Below are positions 1 through 8,054 of a stretch of DNA of 52,972 bases, piece by piece. Both the position numbers and the translations under genes were made by a program. Under the pieces are notes generated by a model. That model had not been told where the DNA came from. It was given only the letters and a program-made list of their open reading frames with translations, and ran no database searches. This stretch comes from Oscillatoriales cyanobacterium (GTDB taxonomy: Bacteria; Cyanobacteriota; Cyanobacteriia; CACIAM-69d), in the NCBI GenBank assembly GCA_004292515.1, contig RDXB01000050.1:1-52972 (forward strand), read 5' to 3'. Positions within the stretch are counted from its first letter, which is position 1. Every line of letters starts with the position of its first letter.

Positions 1-1561
1 CCGACTCGGCGATCGGGCGGACAACCTTGGCGATCGCCTGTTGCACAAAGCGTTTGACGAAGCGATCGCGCTGTTCCAGTTGGAATTGTTTTTTCACGGC
101 CTCGCTGATGCCGCCGTCGCCCCAGTCTTGGTCGTGGCGGAAATAGTCGATGAAGCTGCGGCCGGCGATCCGGGTCAGGTAGGCCGCCGTGACTGCTTGG
201 ATCGTGCGGCTGACGATCGCCGTGGCCAGGTTAAATTGCAGCGCCGTGGTCAGCAGGCCGGCCGCTCCCTTGACGATGCCCAAGCCGGTCATGGTTTTGG
301 CCAGGGACAGGGCTAGCTCCTGAGCCCGATCGCCGCTGAGATTGCAGCCATAGACCTTGCCCAGCTCGATGATCATTTGGGCATTCACCGCCGCCGTGGC
401 TAGCAGATCTAGCAGGGGAATCGGCGTGACGGCGACGGCTCCGGCGCTTAACCATTGGTAGCGATCGACGATCGATTCGGCTTGGCGGCGGCGTTGGCTG
501 TCGATCAGTTGGCGGGCCCGATCGCTCAACCGTTGGGCCTGGAGCAGCATATTGTCGGCAATCAAGTCCTCGCCCTCGGCCCGCAACACGGCCACCATCC
601 GCCGAATTAGGGGCATGATTTCCGGGTCGGGTTGCAGGGTTGTGCCATCGGGCAGTTGCACGGCGGCGGGGCGGGCGGCGATCGGCACAATGTCGGCGGC
701 TAGGAGCTGATCAATCAGGCGTTCTTGCAGCTTGCCCAAGATGGCGGTGCGATCGAGTTCGGGGTAGCGATCGGTTTTGTTGAAGGCCAGGAGCGATCGC
801 TTACCGATCGCCAACAGTTGCTGGAGCGGGTCGAGTTCCGATTGTTGCAAATCGCCCTCCACCACAAAAATCAGCAGGTCGGCTTCGGCGGCCAGTTGGC
901 GGGCCAGGCGATCGCGCTGGGTGCCCGCCACCCCCGGCTCCAAAATCCCCGGCGTATCGGTAATCAAAATGGCGCGATCGATCCCCGGTAAGTCCAGGCG
1001 GTAGGTTTCGCCCTCTTCAGTCGTGCCCGTGGTGGGGCCCACTGCGCCGGCCACTCGCCCCAGCAGGGCATTCACCAAAGAGGTTTTGCCGGCCGACCCC
1101 GTGCCAAAGACCACCAGCAGCAGTTCTCCCCGATCGAGGCTGCTGGCAATTTCCCGCGATCGCTCCAGCAGGGCTTGGCGGGCCACCCGATCGCGAATCA
1201 AATCCACTTGGGCGCGTACGGCTTCCAGGGCTGCGCCGGCCGCTTCAGTTTTGATTTCAGAAACGGCGGGCGGGGGCAGTTCAACGGGGTTGGGGGTTGG
1301 GTCACTTTGGAGCGATCGGCGCAGGGTTTGGCCGAGCGATCGCCAGTCGGTGGGCCAGTCCAGGGGCTTTACGTAGCGGAAAAAGGCCACCAACAGCGCC
1401 CCCAGCAAAGCCAGGGTCAGCAGCACCACCACGGGCCCCAAAAAGGGAGCCGTCCAACTGACTTGCCAATAGAGCTGTTGCAACGCGCTGACCAACCACA
1501 GCACCAGCGCCAGAATCACGCAGAGGCCGGTAATCAGGATAATGAAGCGCGTCAAGGTCAT
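1..1561 (-). CDS. Membrane-anchored DUF697-type GTPase, 3' end beyond window
   Basis: The gene reads leftward from an ATG at 1559-1561 and stays open to base 1, so about 520 codons are present and the C-terminus is missing. Two hydrophobic segments (about residues 6-28 and 40-62) come first, then a linker, then a G domain: P-loop GTGSAGKTS at 153-161, DTPG at 202-205 and NKTD at 261-264. The region after about residue 360 (SAGAVAVTPIPLLDLLATAAVNAQMI and onward) resembles the DUF697/YcjF module of cyanobacterial Era-like GTPases. Members are inner-membrane or thylakoid-associated proteins of unclear function, sometimes called dynamin-like. A second GTPase of the same general type lies at 34713-36290. 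The family call is from motifs and architecture; the biological role is unknown. Confidence 0.85.
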   Translation of the reverse strand, partial: MTLTRFIILITGLCVILALVLWLVSALQQLYWQVSWTAPFLGPVVVLLTLALLGALLVAFFRYVKPLDWPTDWRSLGQTLRRSLQSDPTPNPVELPPPAVSEIKTEAAGAALEAVRAQVDLIRDRVARQALLERSREIASSLDRGELLLVVFGTGSAGKTSLVNALLGRVAGAVGPTTGTTEEGETYRLDLPGIDRAILITDTPGILEPGVAGTQRDRLARQLAAEADLLIFVVEGDLQQSELDPLQQLLAIGKRSLLAFNKTDRYPELDRTAILGKLQERLIDQLLAADIVPIAARPAAVQLPDGTTLQPDPEIMPLIRRMVAVLRAEGEDLIADNMLLQAQRLSDRARQLIDSQRRRQAESIVDRYQWLSAGAVAVTPIPLLDLLATAAVNAQMIIELGKVYGCNLSGDRAQELALSLAKTMTGLGIVKGAAGLLTTALQFNLATAIVSRTIQAVTAAYLTRIAGRSFIDYFRHDQDWGDGGISEAVKKQFQLEQRDRFVKRFVQQAIAKVVRPIAES

Positions 1562-1620
1562 GGGGGCACAGGAGTCAATCGGTAGTAGGGCGGCTGTCTT
1601 AACTCACTAGGTCAAGGTTG

Positions 1621-1676
1621 CGAAGTCAGTTGTCATAACAAGGGGCTTAAGCCCCTTGCTGCCTAACGATTTGCTT
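1621..1676. repeat. Family B/A fragment with central palindrome
   Basis: The stretch carries the 20-bp perfect palindrome CAAGGGGCTTAAGCCCCTTG followed by the CTGCC extension seen in the longer family A and B copies. Terminal inverted repeats are not recognisable, so this is a decayed fragment. It lies between two leftward genes and could form a hairpin, but it has no T-tract to mark it as an intrinsic terminator. Confidence 0.6.
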
Positions 1677-1685
1677 ACAGCGCTA

Positions 1686-1769
1686 GTAGGTTGGGTTGAG
1701 GCACGAAACCCAACACCAGCCAAGTTTGCATTGATCGCGTTGGGTTGAGCAAAGCGAAACCCAACCTAC
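1686..1769. repeat. GTAGGTTGGG inverted-repeat element, copy R1
   Basis: An 84-bp element runs from GTAGGTTGGGTTGAGG to AACCCAACCTAC. The ends are inverted repeats and each arm can also fold on itself (GGTTGGGTT...AAACCCAAC). The same element with the same CTA left flank recurs at 32854-32941 and 33620-33707. This sequence type is widespread in cyanobacterial genomes. The copy ends 5 bp before the stop codon of the next gene. Confidence 0.8.
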
Positions 1770-1773
1770 GGGG

Positions 1774-3996
1774 CTAGGGTTCGGTGCGAGTGATTGCGAT
1801 CGGGGCGGCATCGACGATCGCCCGCAGGGGGCCGGCCTGATCTTGACCGGCCACGGATAGCTCACTGTGGCACAGGTAGAGTCGATCGCGACAGCGGCCC
1901 AACAGGTCATAGAGCAACCGTTCAAGCCGATCGCGATCGGCTGCTTCTTCGTCATCTACTGTCCAGCGCCGACCGGCCCAATTTTGTAAAAACAGTGATG
2001 AGCCAAACAGCACTGCCGCGCCGCCTCGGGGCCACAGGGGTGATCCCACATCTAGCCAAAAATGCCAGCGGTGGGCCAAGCGGCGGGTGCGGTACTGGAA
2101 AATGTTCGCCAGGGTCACGCCCTCAGCTTCCGGCGCAAAGGCCCGCAGGGGGAAGGGATCGGCTGTGAACGTGCCCCGCCGCAAGAGGCTAATAAACCGG
2201 GCGATCGTTTCCGTGGGGGGCGCTTGGGGATCGATCCGGTTGCCCACTTCCCAATAGCGTTGGGCCGCTTCCAGCAATTCGCGCAGGATCGCCAATTCCG
2301 CCGGGTCGAGTTGTCCCCCATGCCACAAAAACTGTTGAACGGCCCGATCGAGCACCAACAGCGGGCTGGTGACTAGGCGTTGGCGCACTTGGGTTTGTTG
2401 CTGATCAATCCAATCGAGTAAGCGTTCATAGGCGGTGGCGGCCCGGTAGCCCAGGCGATCCCAACGGACAAAGGCGGCGATCGGCAGCAGTTTGGGGGCT
2501 TGGCGATCGGGCTGGAAGCAGTGATCGGCAATTAGGCCGGCGCGCACGGGGTCGATCGCCCGTTGGAGACCCGGCGGCGGGGCCTGGGGATCAGAAACAG
2601 CGCGATCGGGATCAGTGGGCGATCGCAGGGGATCGGGTTCCAGGCTCAAACAAACCAACATCTCGGCCACATCTTCGCGGTTGAGCCAATCGCCCAAACC
2701 GGGATAGACCAGCGCCCAGAGGGCCAAGAGCGATCGCACCAGGGGCGAGCTAATGGGGGGGCGACGGTTGCCCGACCAATCGATCGGCAGACCCCGATCG
2801 CGCAGAATCGTAGACAGGCTGTAACCGGCGATCGCATCCAGCCCGGGCCCAATCACGGCAATGTCTTGGGGAGCTACCTGGCCCGACTGCACCGCCTGGA
2901 CGATCGTCTCGGCCGTTTCCCGCAAGAGCTGCGATCGCGACAGGGTGGCGATCGTCTGCACTTCGGCGGGCCATTGGTCGGCCCACTGGGCGATCGCAAA
3001 GGGATCGTGGGCCACAGCCACCAAAACCGGCGCAATGTGCTGCACGAGGGGTTGATTGGCTCGGCCCAAGTCCACCAGCTCGCAGCGATCGGCGAGGGTT
3101 TGCAACGCCGCCGGGTCAGCACCTAAGCCCGATCGCGCGCCCCCGTCGGGATTGTGGGTGAAATAGCCCGTCGCGCCGCCCTCCAGCAGCTTGGTCAGCA
3201 GCCGCCCCGCCAAGGCCGGAAAGTCATCCGTATCATCAGCCAGCACCAAGGCATAGCGCTGACGGAGCCGATCGCCATAGGCCGGATCGGACAACAAAAA
3301 TTCCCCATAGAGCCAGCTCACCAGCCCATAGGTCAGCAGCCCCCGTGCCAAACACCAACTGCGCCACTGCTCGATCGCCTCGCCAGCCCGCTCCACCCAG
3401 CCCCCCGGCAACTCCACGGCCGCCGCTGGCCCCAGCCCTTGGAGCAGGCGATCGGGAATCTCCGCCACCGCCACCGAACCATTGGCCGCCAGTTGCATCA
3501 AGTCCAACAGTCGCCGCACCAGCCGTTCCCAAGCGGGAGCCGCGATCGCGCCGAGAGCATCCGGGTCGCCCTCGGCCCAGCAACGCCCGGCCAGTTCCTG
3601 CTCATTTTCGGGGCGCAAGATCACCGGAAACTGCGGCCAGGGCACGATCGGTAACACGCCGGTTCGCTGGGCCAAGCGAGGATAGAACAGAATCACTTCC
3701 TGCTCAAAAAAACCGAGGGGCGTGGTGCAGTCGATCGCCGGCCAACGGGCCGCCGCCAGTTGTTGCATCAGGGCCCCACGGGTTTCACCATTGCCCACCA
3801 GGGCCAGCACCCGATCGCCCGCAGCCAGATGGGGGACAGCTTCCGCAAAGGCCCGCAAGAGGGCTTGGGTTTTGCCGCTTTTGGCCCCGCCTGCAAACCA
3901 GCGCGATCGGCAATTGCCGATCGCCGATGAGTCGGGTTTGGATGACTTGCTGGATGATTTTGGGGATGACTTGGCAGAACGGTTAGCCACAGGCAA
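1774..3996 (-). CDS. Divergent UvrD/AddB-like ATPase (cyanobacterial recombinase-family protein)
   Basis: A 740-residue protein. After a Ser/Lys-rich N-terminus of about 25 residues it has a Walker A motif GGAKSGKTQ (36-44). An acidic DDTDDF at 254-259 stands where superfamily 1 helicases have the DExQD Walker B motif. The C-terminal part (VTLANIFQYR..., then LLGRCRDRLYLCHSEL) aligns by eye with the UvrD C-terminal helicase lobe, but the usual motif VI VALTRA is replaced by LLGRCRD. No nuclease motif was seen. It may be a DNA repair or recombination ATPase related to AddB/UvrD, or an inactive relative. The gene stands alone between repeats. The fold family is fairly sure; activity is uncertain. 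Confidence 0.7.
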   Translation of the reverse strand: MPVANRSAKSSPKSSSKSSKPDSSAIGNCRSRWFAGGAKSGKTQALLRAFAEAVPHLAAGDRVLALVGNGETRGALMQQLAAARWPAIDCTTPLGFFEQEVILFYPRLAQRTGVLPIVPWPQFPVILRPENEQELAGRCWAEGDPDALGAIAAPAWERLVRRLLDLMQLAANGSVAVAEIPDRLLQGLGPAAAVELPGGWVERAGEAIEQWRSWCLARGLLTYGLVSWLYGEFLLSDPAYGDRLRQRYALVLADDTDDFPALAGRLLTKLLEGGATGYFTHNPDGGARSGLGADPAALQTLADRCELVDLGRANQPLVQHIAPVLVAVAHDPFAIAQWADQWPAEVQTIATLSRSQLLRETAETIVQAVQSGQVAPQDIAVIGPGLDAIAGYSLSTILRDRGLPIDWSGNRRPPISSPLVRSLLALWALVYPGLGDWLNREDVAEMLVCLSLEPDPLRSPTDPDRAVSDPQAPPPGLQRAIDPVRAGLIADHCFQPDRQAPKLLPIAAFVRWDRLGYRAATAYERLLDWIDQQQTQVRQRLVTSPLLVLDRAVQQFLWHGGQLDPAELAILRELLEAAQRYWEVGNRIDPQAPPTETIARFISLLRRGTFTADPFPLRAFAPEAEGVTLANIFQYRTRRLAHRWHFWLDVGSPLWPRGGAAVLFGSSLFLQNWAGRRWTVDDEEAADRDRLERLLYDLLGRCRDRLYLCHSELSVAGQDQAGPLRAIVDAAPIAITRTEP

Positions 3997-4525
3997 TCAA
4001 CTAGGACGGTTTTGCTATGATACCGATCGCCTAGGGAGTCTTGAGAATTGCGCCGCCAAATCCATCGTGAGCACCATGATCACAATCAACGATTTTGATG
4101 TTGCGGATTGCAATGATTAACGACCCAACCCACCGGGACAATTAGCGCGATCGCCCCCCAGTAGCCGTTAGTCACTGAACGATTTGTTGACTCACTCGTT
4201 ACTCATCAACGGTGCAAAATAGTAGGTGCAAAATAGTAAGCATTGCTGTTGGGGGATGACCCGGCTAATTGTCCCCAATCCCCTTGCTATAGATTCCTGA
4301 TTGCGATCAGAATCCTAGTGACTGTTCCATCAGTCAATTGGCGATCGCATAATATCCTCGTGAGCAAAATTTGATCGTCTTAATTATTTTGGCAATTTTG
4401 CGCAACTTGCCGCTAGTCGTGCGCTAATTTAAAGGGATTGAAATCGCCAAGAATCGGTTAGTTGTTGTTGAGAAGTTGGGTTTCAGGCGCAATCAACCAC
4501 AACGCACCGCAGCCAACCCAATCTT
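3997..4525. other. Intergenic region without a gene
   Basis: No convincing coding sequence. It includes a 15-bp direct repeat of GTGCAAAATAGTA near 4211-4240, and a weak inverted pair of GTTGGGTT and AACCCAAT at about 4473-4523 that looks like a decayed relative of the GTAGGTTGGG element. The base composition from 4300 to 4440 is more AT-rich than the genes around it. Confidence 0.5.
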
Positions 4526-4804
4526 AGAGGATGTTTGAAAAGCCAGAATTGACACTGTGCACGCCCCATCGATCGACACAAACAAGAGGCTTAGGGCCTG
4601 TCATCAATTACCCTGAAACCCTGACTCCACCGTTAGCAGATCGTGGGGGCAAGGGGCTTAAGCCCTTTGTTACGACCATTGAGGCGCGGGAAATCGACGA
4701 TTTCAGACTCAGTTATGGAAAATGATGACACCCCCTAAGCCCCTTGGCTCCCACGACCATTGGTGCTTGGCCCGGGCCAAAAGGTACTTTGCAGACATCT
4801 CCTT
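4526..4804 (+). mobile_element. Family A MITE-like element, interrupted by a family B copy
   Basis: The left end is AGAGGATGTTTGAAAAG and the right end is CTTTGCAGACATCT, which are imperfect inverted repeats of each other. Internal A sequence (CCATCGATCGACAC... and CGACCATTGGTGCTTGGCCCGGGCC) matches the complete copies at 22214-22348 and 48836-48968. The element is split at the TA in the middle of its palindrome by 142 bp of family B. Removing that insertion and one TA restores a continuous A element. Confidence 0.85.
4594..4735 (-). mobile_element. Family B MITE-like element nested in family A, with TA duplication
   Basis: The ends are GGGCCTGTCATC (4594-4605) and GATGACACCCCC (4724-4735), near-perfect inverted repeats. 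TA dinucleotides flank it at 4592-4593 and 4736-4737. The interior carries the palindromic core and the phrase TTACGACCATTGAGG. A 64-codon open frame covers part of it but is repeat-derived. A TA target duplication is the hallmark of IS630/Tc1-mariner transposases, which would have to act in trans. Confidence 0.85.
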
Positions 4805-4858
4805 GCAGACGGCTCGTTATGAGTGATCTTGTCGCACCTCCAATGCATTCTCAAACCT

Positions 4859-6355
4859 ATGAAGAATCGATGGACTCCGAACCTCCGATCGCTCTGGACT
4901 AAGGCCGGTCACTGGTATGAAACAACCCCTGAGCGAGCGCTTAACCAAGCCTACGAAGCTGCTTTGGCCATTCGGGCGATCGAAGAGCGGTATTTTGACG
5001 GCGGTGCGATTAACTTTGACACCACGCGCTATGGCGAGAGTACTTGCGATTTTTTCCGCACGGAACTGCGCAAGCATTTAAAAATGATCGAAACTCGCCT
5101 ATGGGAATTCAATAGCAGCAATGCTTTTTTGGATTTTGCCTCGAAGACCGTTGGCATTCCCGCCCGCAAGCCCGAAACCGGATTGCTCGATCGCGAAAAT
5201 CCTGTGGCCTTGGCTTCGGAACCCAGCAATCGGCGGTTTTCTGACCCAGGCGATCGCTCCTTTATTGTGCTGAAAAAACTGGAGGCGATCGATCAAATTC
5301 TCGATCGCTACGGGCCCGGTCGTTTAGCCACGGGTCTGAGCTCCCCCACCGGCTCGCCCACAGAGGCCGCACCCCCCAAAGCCGACCCGGTGACGAACGC
5401 CCAAATTCCCAGCCAGTCGAACATTGAACAGTCGCGATCGTGGCAAGCGGCCGCCAATGCAGCCCTGCAACCGCCCCAGCGGCCGTCCAGTTGGCGGGTG
5501 GGGGCGATGAATGTGTCCTCGGGCAAAATTTCTGGGGCCATGCGCAAGCCCTCGGCCACGGGTGGCACGAGCTTAATTCCCCGATCGTTACTCACTACCT
5601 TCGATCGGGTGCGGCGGGACATTGGCGATCGCTCCGAAGAAGAAGTGCTGCAAAACTATCGCACCTCCAAAATTCGGACAGTTGTTTCGCTCAAGTTTAT
5701 TTTGTTGCTGATTTTAGTGCCGTTGTTAACTCAGCAATTATCTAAAAATTTTTTGGTGGGCCCCCTAGTCGATCGCATCTATCACCCCCAAATCAGCAAT
5801 GTGTTCTTGAATATCGATATTCAAGAAGAAGCCCTGGTGGAACTGGAGCGCTACGAGCATTTACTGAAGTTTCAAATGCTGACGGGGCGATCGCCCAAGC
5901 TATCGGAGGAAGAACTCGAAGAAAAAATCCATGAGCGAGCTGACGAAATTGCTGAAGAATCCCATAAGCGGGGTTCCGATGCCCTGAAAAATATTTTTTC
6001 AGACTTACTATCGTTGGTTGGCTTTGGCTTTGTGATTGTGTATAGCCGCGAGGAAATTGCCATTCTTAAGTCATTTATCGATGAAATCATGTATGGCCTC
6101 AGTGATAGTGCTAAAGCCTTCGTGATTATTCTCTCGACTGATATCTTTGTGGGTTATCACTCGGCCCACGGTTGGGAAGTGATTGTCAGTGGCATTTCTC
6201 GTCATTTGGGACTTCCCGAAAACAAAGACTTTATGTTTTTGTTTATTGCCACTTTCCCGGTGATTTTGGATGCGGTGATTAAGTATTGGATCTTCCGCTA
6301 CCTGAACCGAATTTCGCCATCGGCTGTGGCAACCTACAAAGATATGAATGAGTAG
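4859..6355 (+). CDS. pxcA: Proton extrusion protein PxcA (CemA-like)
   Basis: This is the cyanobacterial homologue of chloroplast CemA, a membrane protein needed for light-dependent proton extrusion. The start is taken as the ATG at 4859 because family proteins begin close to the WYETTPERALNQAYEAALAIRAIEERYF block. A GTG at 4823 would add 12 residues. At about 498 residues it is somewhat longer than usual because of a Pro/Ser-rich insert (about residues 155-245). The C-terminal half has four hydrophobic segments, beginning with VSLKFILLLILVPLLTQQLS, and ends in the family signature ISPSAVATYKDMNE. It lies alone downstream of a MITE cluster. Confidence 0.93.
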   Translation: MKNRWTPNLRSLWTKAGHWYETTPERALNQAYEAALAIRAIEERYFDGGAINFDTTRYGESTCDFFRTELRKHLKMIETRLWEFNSSNAFLDFASKTVGIPARKPETGLLDRENPVALASEPSNRRFSDPGDRSFIVLKKLEAIDQILDRYGPGRLATGLSSPTGSPTEAAPPKADPVTNAQIPSQSNIEQSRSWQAAANAALQPPQRPSSWRVGAMNVSSGKISGAMRKPSATGGTSLIPRSLLTTFDRVRRDIGDRSEEEVLQNYRTSKIRTVVSLKFILLLILVPLLTQQLSKNFLVGPLVDRIYHPQISNVFLNIDIQEEALVELERYEHLLKFQMLTGRSPKLSEEELEEKIHERADEIAEESHKRGSDALKNIFSDLLSLVGFGFVIVYSREEIAILKSFIDEIMYGLSDSAKAFVIILSTDIFVGYHSAHGWEVIVSGISRHLGLPENKDFMFLFIATFPVILDAVIKYWIFRYLNRISPSAVATYKDMNE

Positions 6356-6507
6356 TTATGAATGAGTAGTCTAGTGGCGATCGAGAATGCCCGATCGCAA
6401 CGGCTCGATGGTGAGGGGATTTCCCGAAGATCTCGATGATCTACAAGCGTCCAAACAGACGTTAAACTAACAAACTGGCCATCAGTGCCGTTCTATGGCA
6501 GCTTGCT

Positions 6508-7449
6508 ATGACAACTCCCACGATTCAATGGTATCCCGGTCACATTGCCAAGGCGGAAAAGGCCTTGCTCGAACAGTTGAAATTAGTTGACGTGGTGCTG
6601 GAGGTGCGAGACGCGCGGATTCCGTTGGCGACGCATCACCCCAAGCTGCAAACCTGGCTCGATCGCCCCGACAGCAAAACCGGCCGGGTGTTGGTGCTCA
6701 ATCGGGTGGACACGATCCCCAGTCCGGTGCGCCAATCCTGGGAACAGTGGATGCGGGCTAATGGCGAAACACCCTACTTCACCGATGCGCGCCAAGGTCA
6801 GGGGGTGAAGGCGATCGCCCACGCGGCTAAGGACGTGGCGGCTTGGGTGAATGAGCGGCGACTGAGTCGGGGAATGCGCCCTCGACCCGTGCGGGCGGCG
6901 GTGGTGGGGTTCCCAAATGTGGGCAAGTCGGCCCTGATTAATCGGCTGCTGAACAAGCGGGTGGTGGAGAGTGCTGCCAAGCCGGGGGTGACGCGCCAAC
7001 TGCGCTGGGTGCGAATTTCCTCGGAGCTGGAGTTGCTGGATGCGCCGGGAATTTTGCCCGCCAACTTGGTAGATCAGGCGGCGGCGATCAAGCTGGCAAT
7101 CTGTGACGATATTGGCCAAGCGGCCTACGACAACCAAAAGGTGGCGGCGGCGTTGGTGGATCTGCTGTGTGGGTTGCAGTTGCCCAGCAAGTTGGCCTCG
7201 GTTGTGCCGGAAGCGATCGCAGCAGCGGAGGTTGGGGCCGAGGAACCAACCCAGCGATCGACGGGCGATCGGGTGTTGGATCATCGCTACGGTTTGGCTC
7301 CTGGCTTGTTGAATGGCGAGGACTACGTGCCGGCCCTGGCGGATTTTCGCTACAAGGGCGATCGGGAACGAGCGGCCCGCACCTTGCTGCAGGATTTTCG
7401 CAAAGGGCTGTTGGGGACTTTGCCGCTGGAGCTACCGCCCTCTATCTGA
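6508..7449 (+). CDS. ylqF: Ribosome biogenesis GTPase YlqF/RbgA
   Basis: A 313-residue circularly permuted GTPase that assists late assembly of the 50S ribosomal subunit in the cytoplasm. The motif order is permuted as expected: G4-type NRVD at 65-68 comes before G1 GFPNVGKS at 134-141, GVTR at about 160 and G3 DAPG at 178-181. The N-terminal QWYPGHIAKAEK is the family signature. Length and motifs are normal. The RbgA C-terminal helical region follows the G domain. A 150-bp gap separates it from pxcA. Confidence 0.95.
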   Translation: MTTPTIQWYPGHIAKAEKALLEQLKLVDVVLEVRDARIPLATHHPKLQTWLDRPDSKTGRVLVLNRVDTIPSPVRQSWEQWMRANGETPYFTDARQGQGVKAIAHAAKDVAAWVNERRLSRGMRPRPVRAAVVGFPNVGKSALINRLLNKRVVESAAKPGVTRQLRWVRISSELELLDAPGILPANLVDQAAAIKLAICDDIGQAAYDNQKVAAALVDLLCGLQLPSKLASVVPEAIAAAEVGAEEPTQRSTGDRVLDHRYGLAPGLLNGEDYVPALADFRYKGDRERAARTLLQDFRKGLLGTLPLELPPSI

Positions 7450-7562
7450 ATCTTGAAGTGATCAGGCTGATTGATCACTTCCCAAATGAATTTCAGGGCA
7501 AACTTCAGATTAATTCTGTGCGTTTCTGTCTGTGCGTTTCTGTTCAGACTGGGTATTCCAAG

Positions 7563-8054
7563 ATGATTGCGATCGGGAAACGGCTGCTTTTTGGGGTTTT
7601 GTTGGCGCTGATCTGGATTGTTTTATCGACTTTGCCGGCCCAAGCTGTGGCCAACTACAGCAAAACGAATATGGAAGGTCGCAATTTTGCCGGTGAAGAA
7701 TTGGTGGGTGCGGCGTTTTTGGCGACGGATTTGCGGGATGCCAATTTTGAAAACGCGAATCTGGGGGGAGTGACTTTCACCCAAGCGACGCTGTTGCGGG
7801 CAAATTTGCGCGGGGCTGATTTGACGGGAGCTTTAGTCGATCGCGCGGTTTTGGAAAATGCTGATCTGAGTCAGGCGATCGCCCAGGAAGCGGTGTTTAC
7901 GCGATCGATTTTGACGAACTTAGTGATCGAAGGGGCTGATTTTACAGATGCACTGATCGATCGCTACGATGTGGCGCAACTGTGCAAAGTCGCCAGCGGC
8001 AAAAATCTCAAAACTGGCGTGGATACTCGCGAAAGCCTCGGTTGTCCCGAATAG
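7563..8054 (+). CDS. Secreted (probably thylakoid-lumen) pentapeptide-repeat protein
   Basis: A 163-residue protein. The ATG at 7563 gives a clear signal peptide (LLFGVLLALIWIVLSTLPAQA) with an AxA cleavage site near residue 28. The mature part is an A(D/N)Lxx pentapeptide helix of about 90 residues (GANLRGADLTGA and similar). The C-terminal tail LCKVASGKNLKTGVDTRESLGC with two cysteines is typical of lumenal TL15/TL17-type pentapeptide proteins of cyanobacteria and plastids. The molecular function is not known. Its last 47 bp overlap the end of convergent dacB. Confidence 0.88.
   Translation: MIAIGKRLLFGVLLALIWIVLSTLPAQAVANYSKTNMEGRNFAGEELVGAAFLATDLRDANFENANLGGVTFTQATLLRANLRGADLTGALVDRAVLENADLSQAIAQEAVFTRSILTNLVIEGADFTDALIDRYDVAQLCKVASGKNLKTGVDTRESLGCPE

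Noticed and set aside
4531-4725. 64-codon open frame within MITE sequence
   Set aside because: It runs from the family A end into the nested family B copy; the sequence is repeat DNA, and similar frames appear in other copies.
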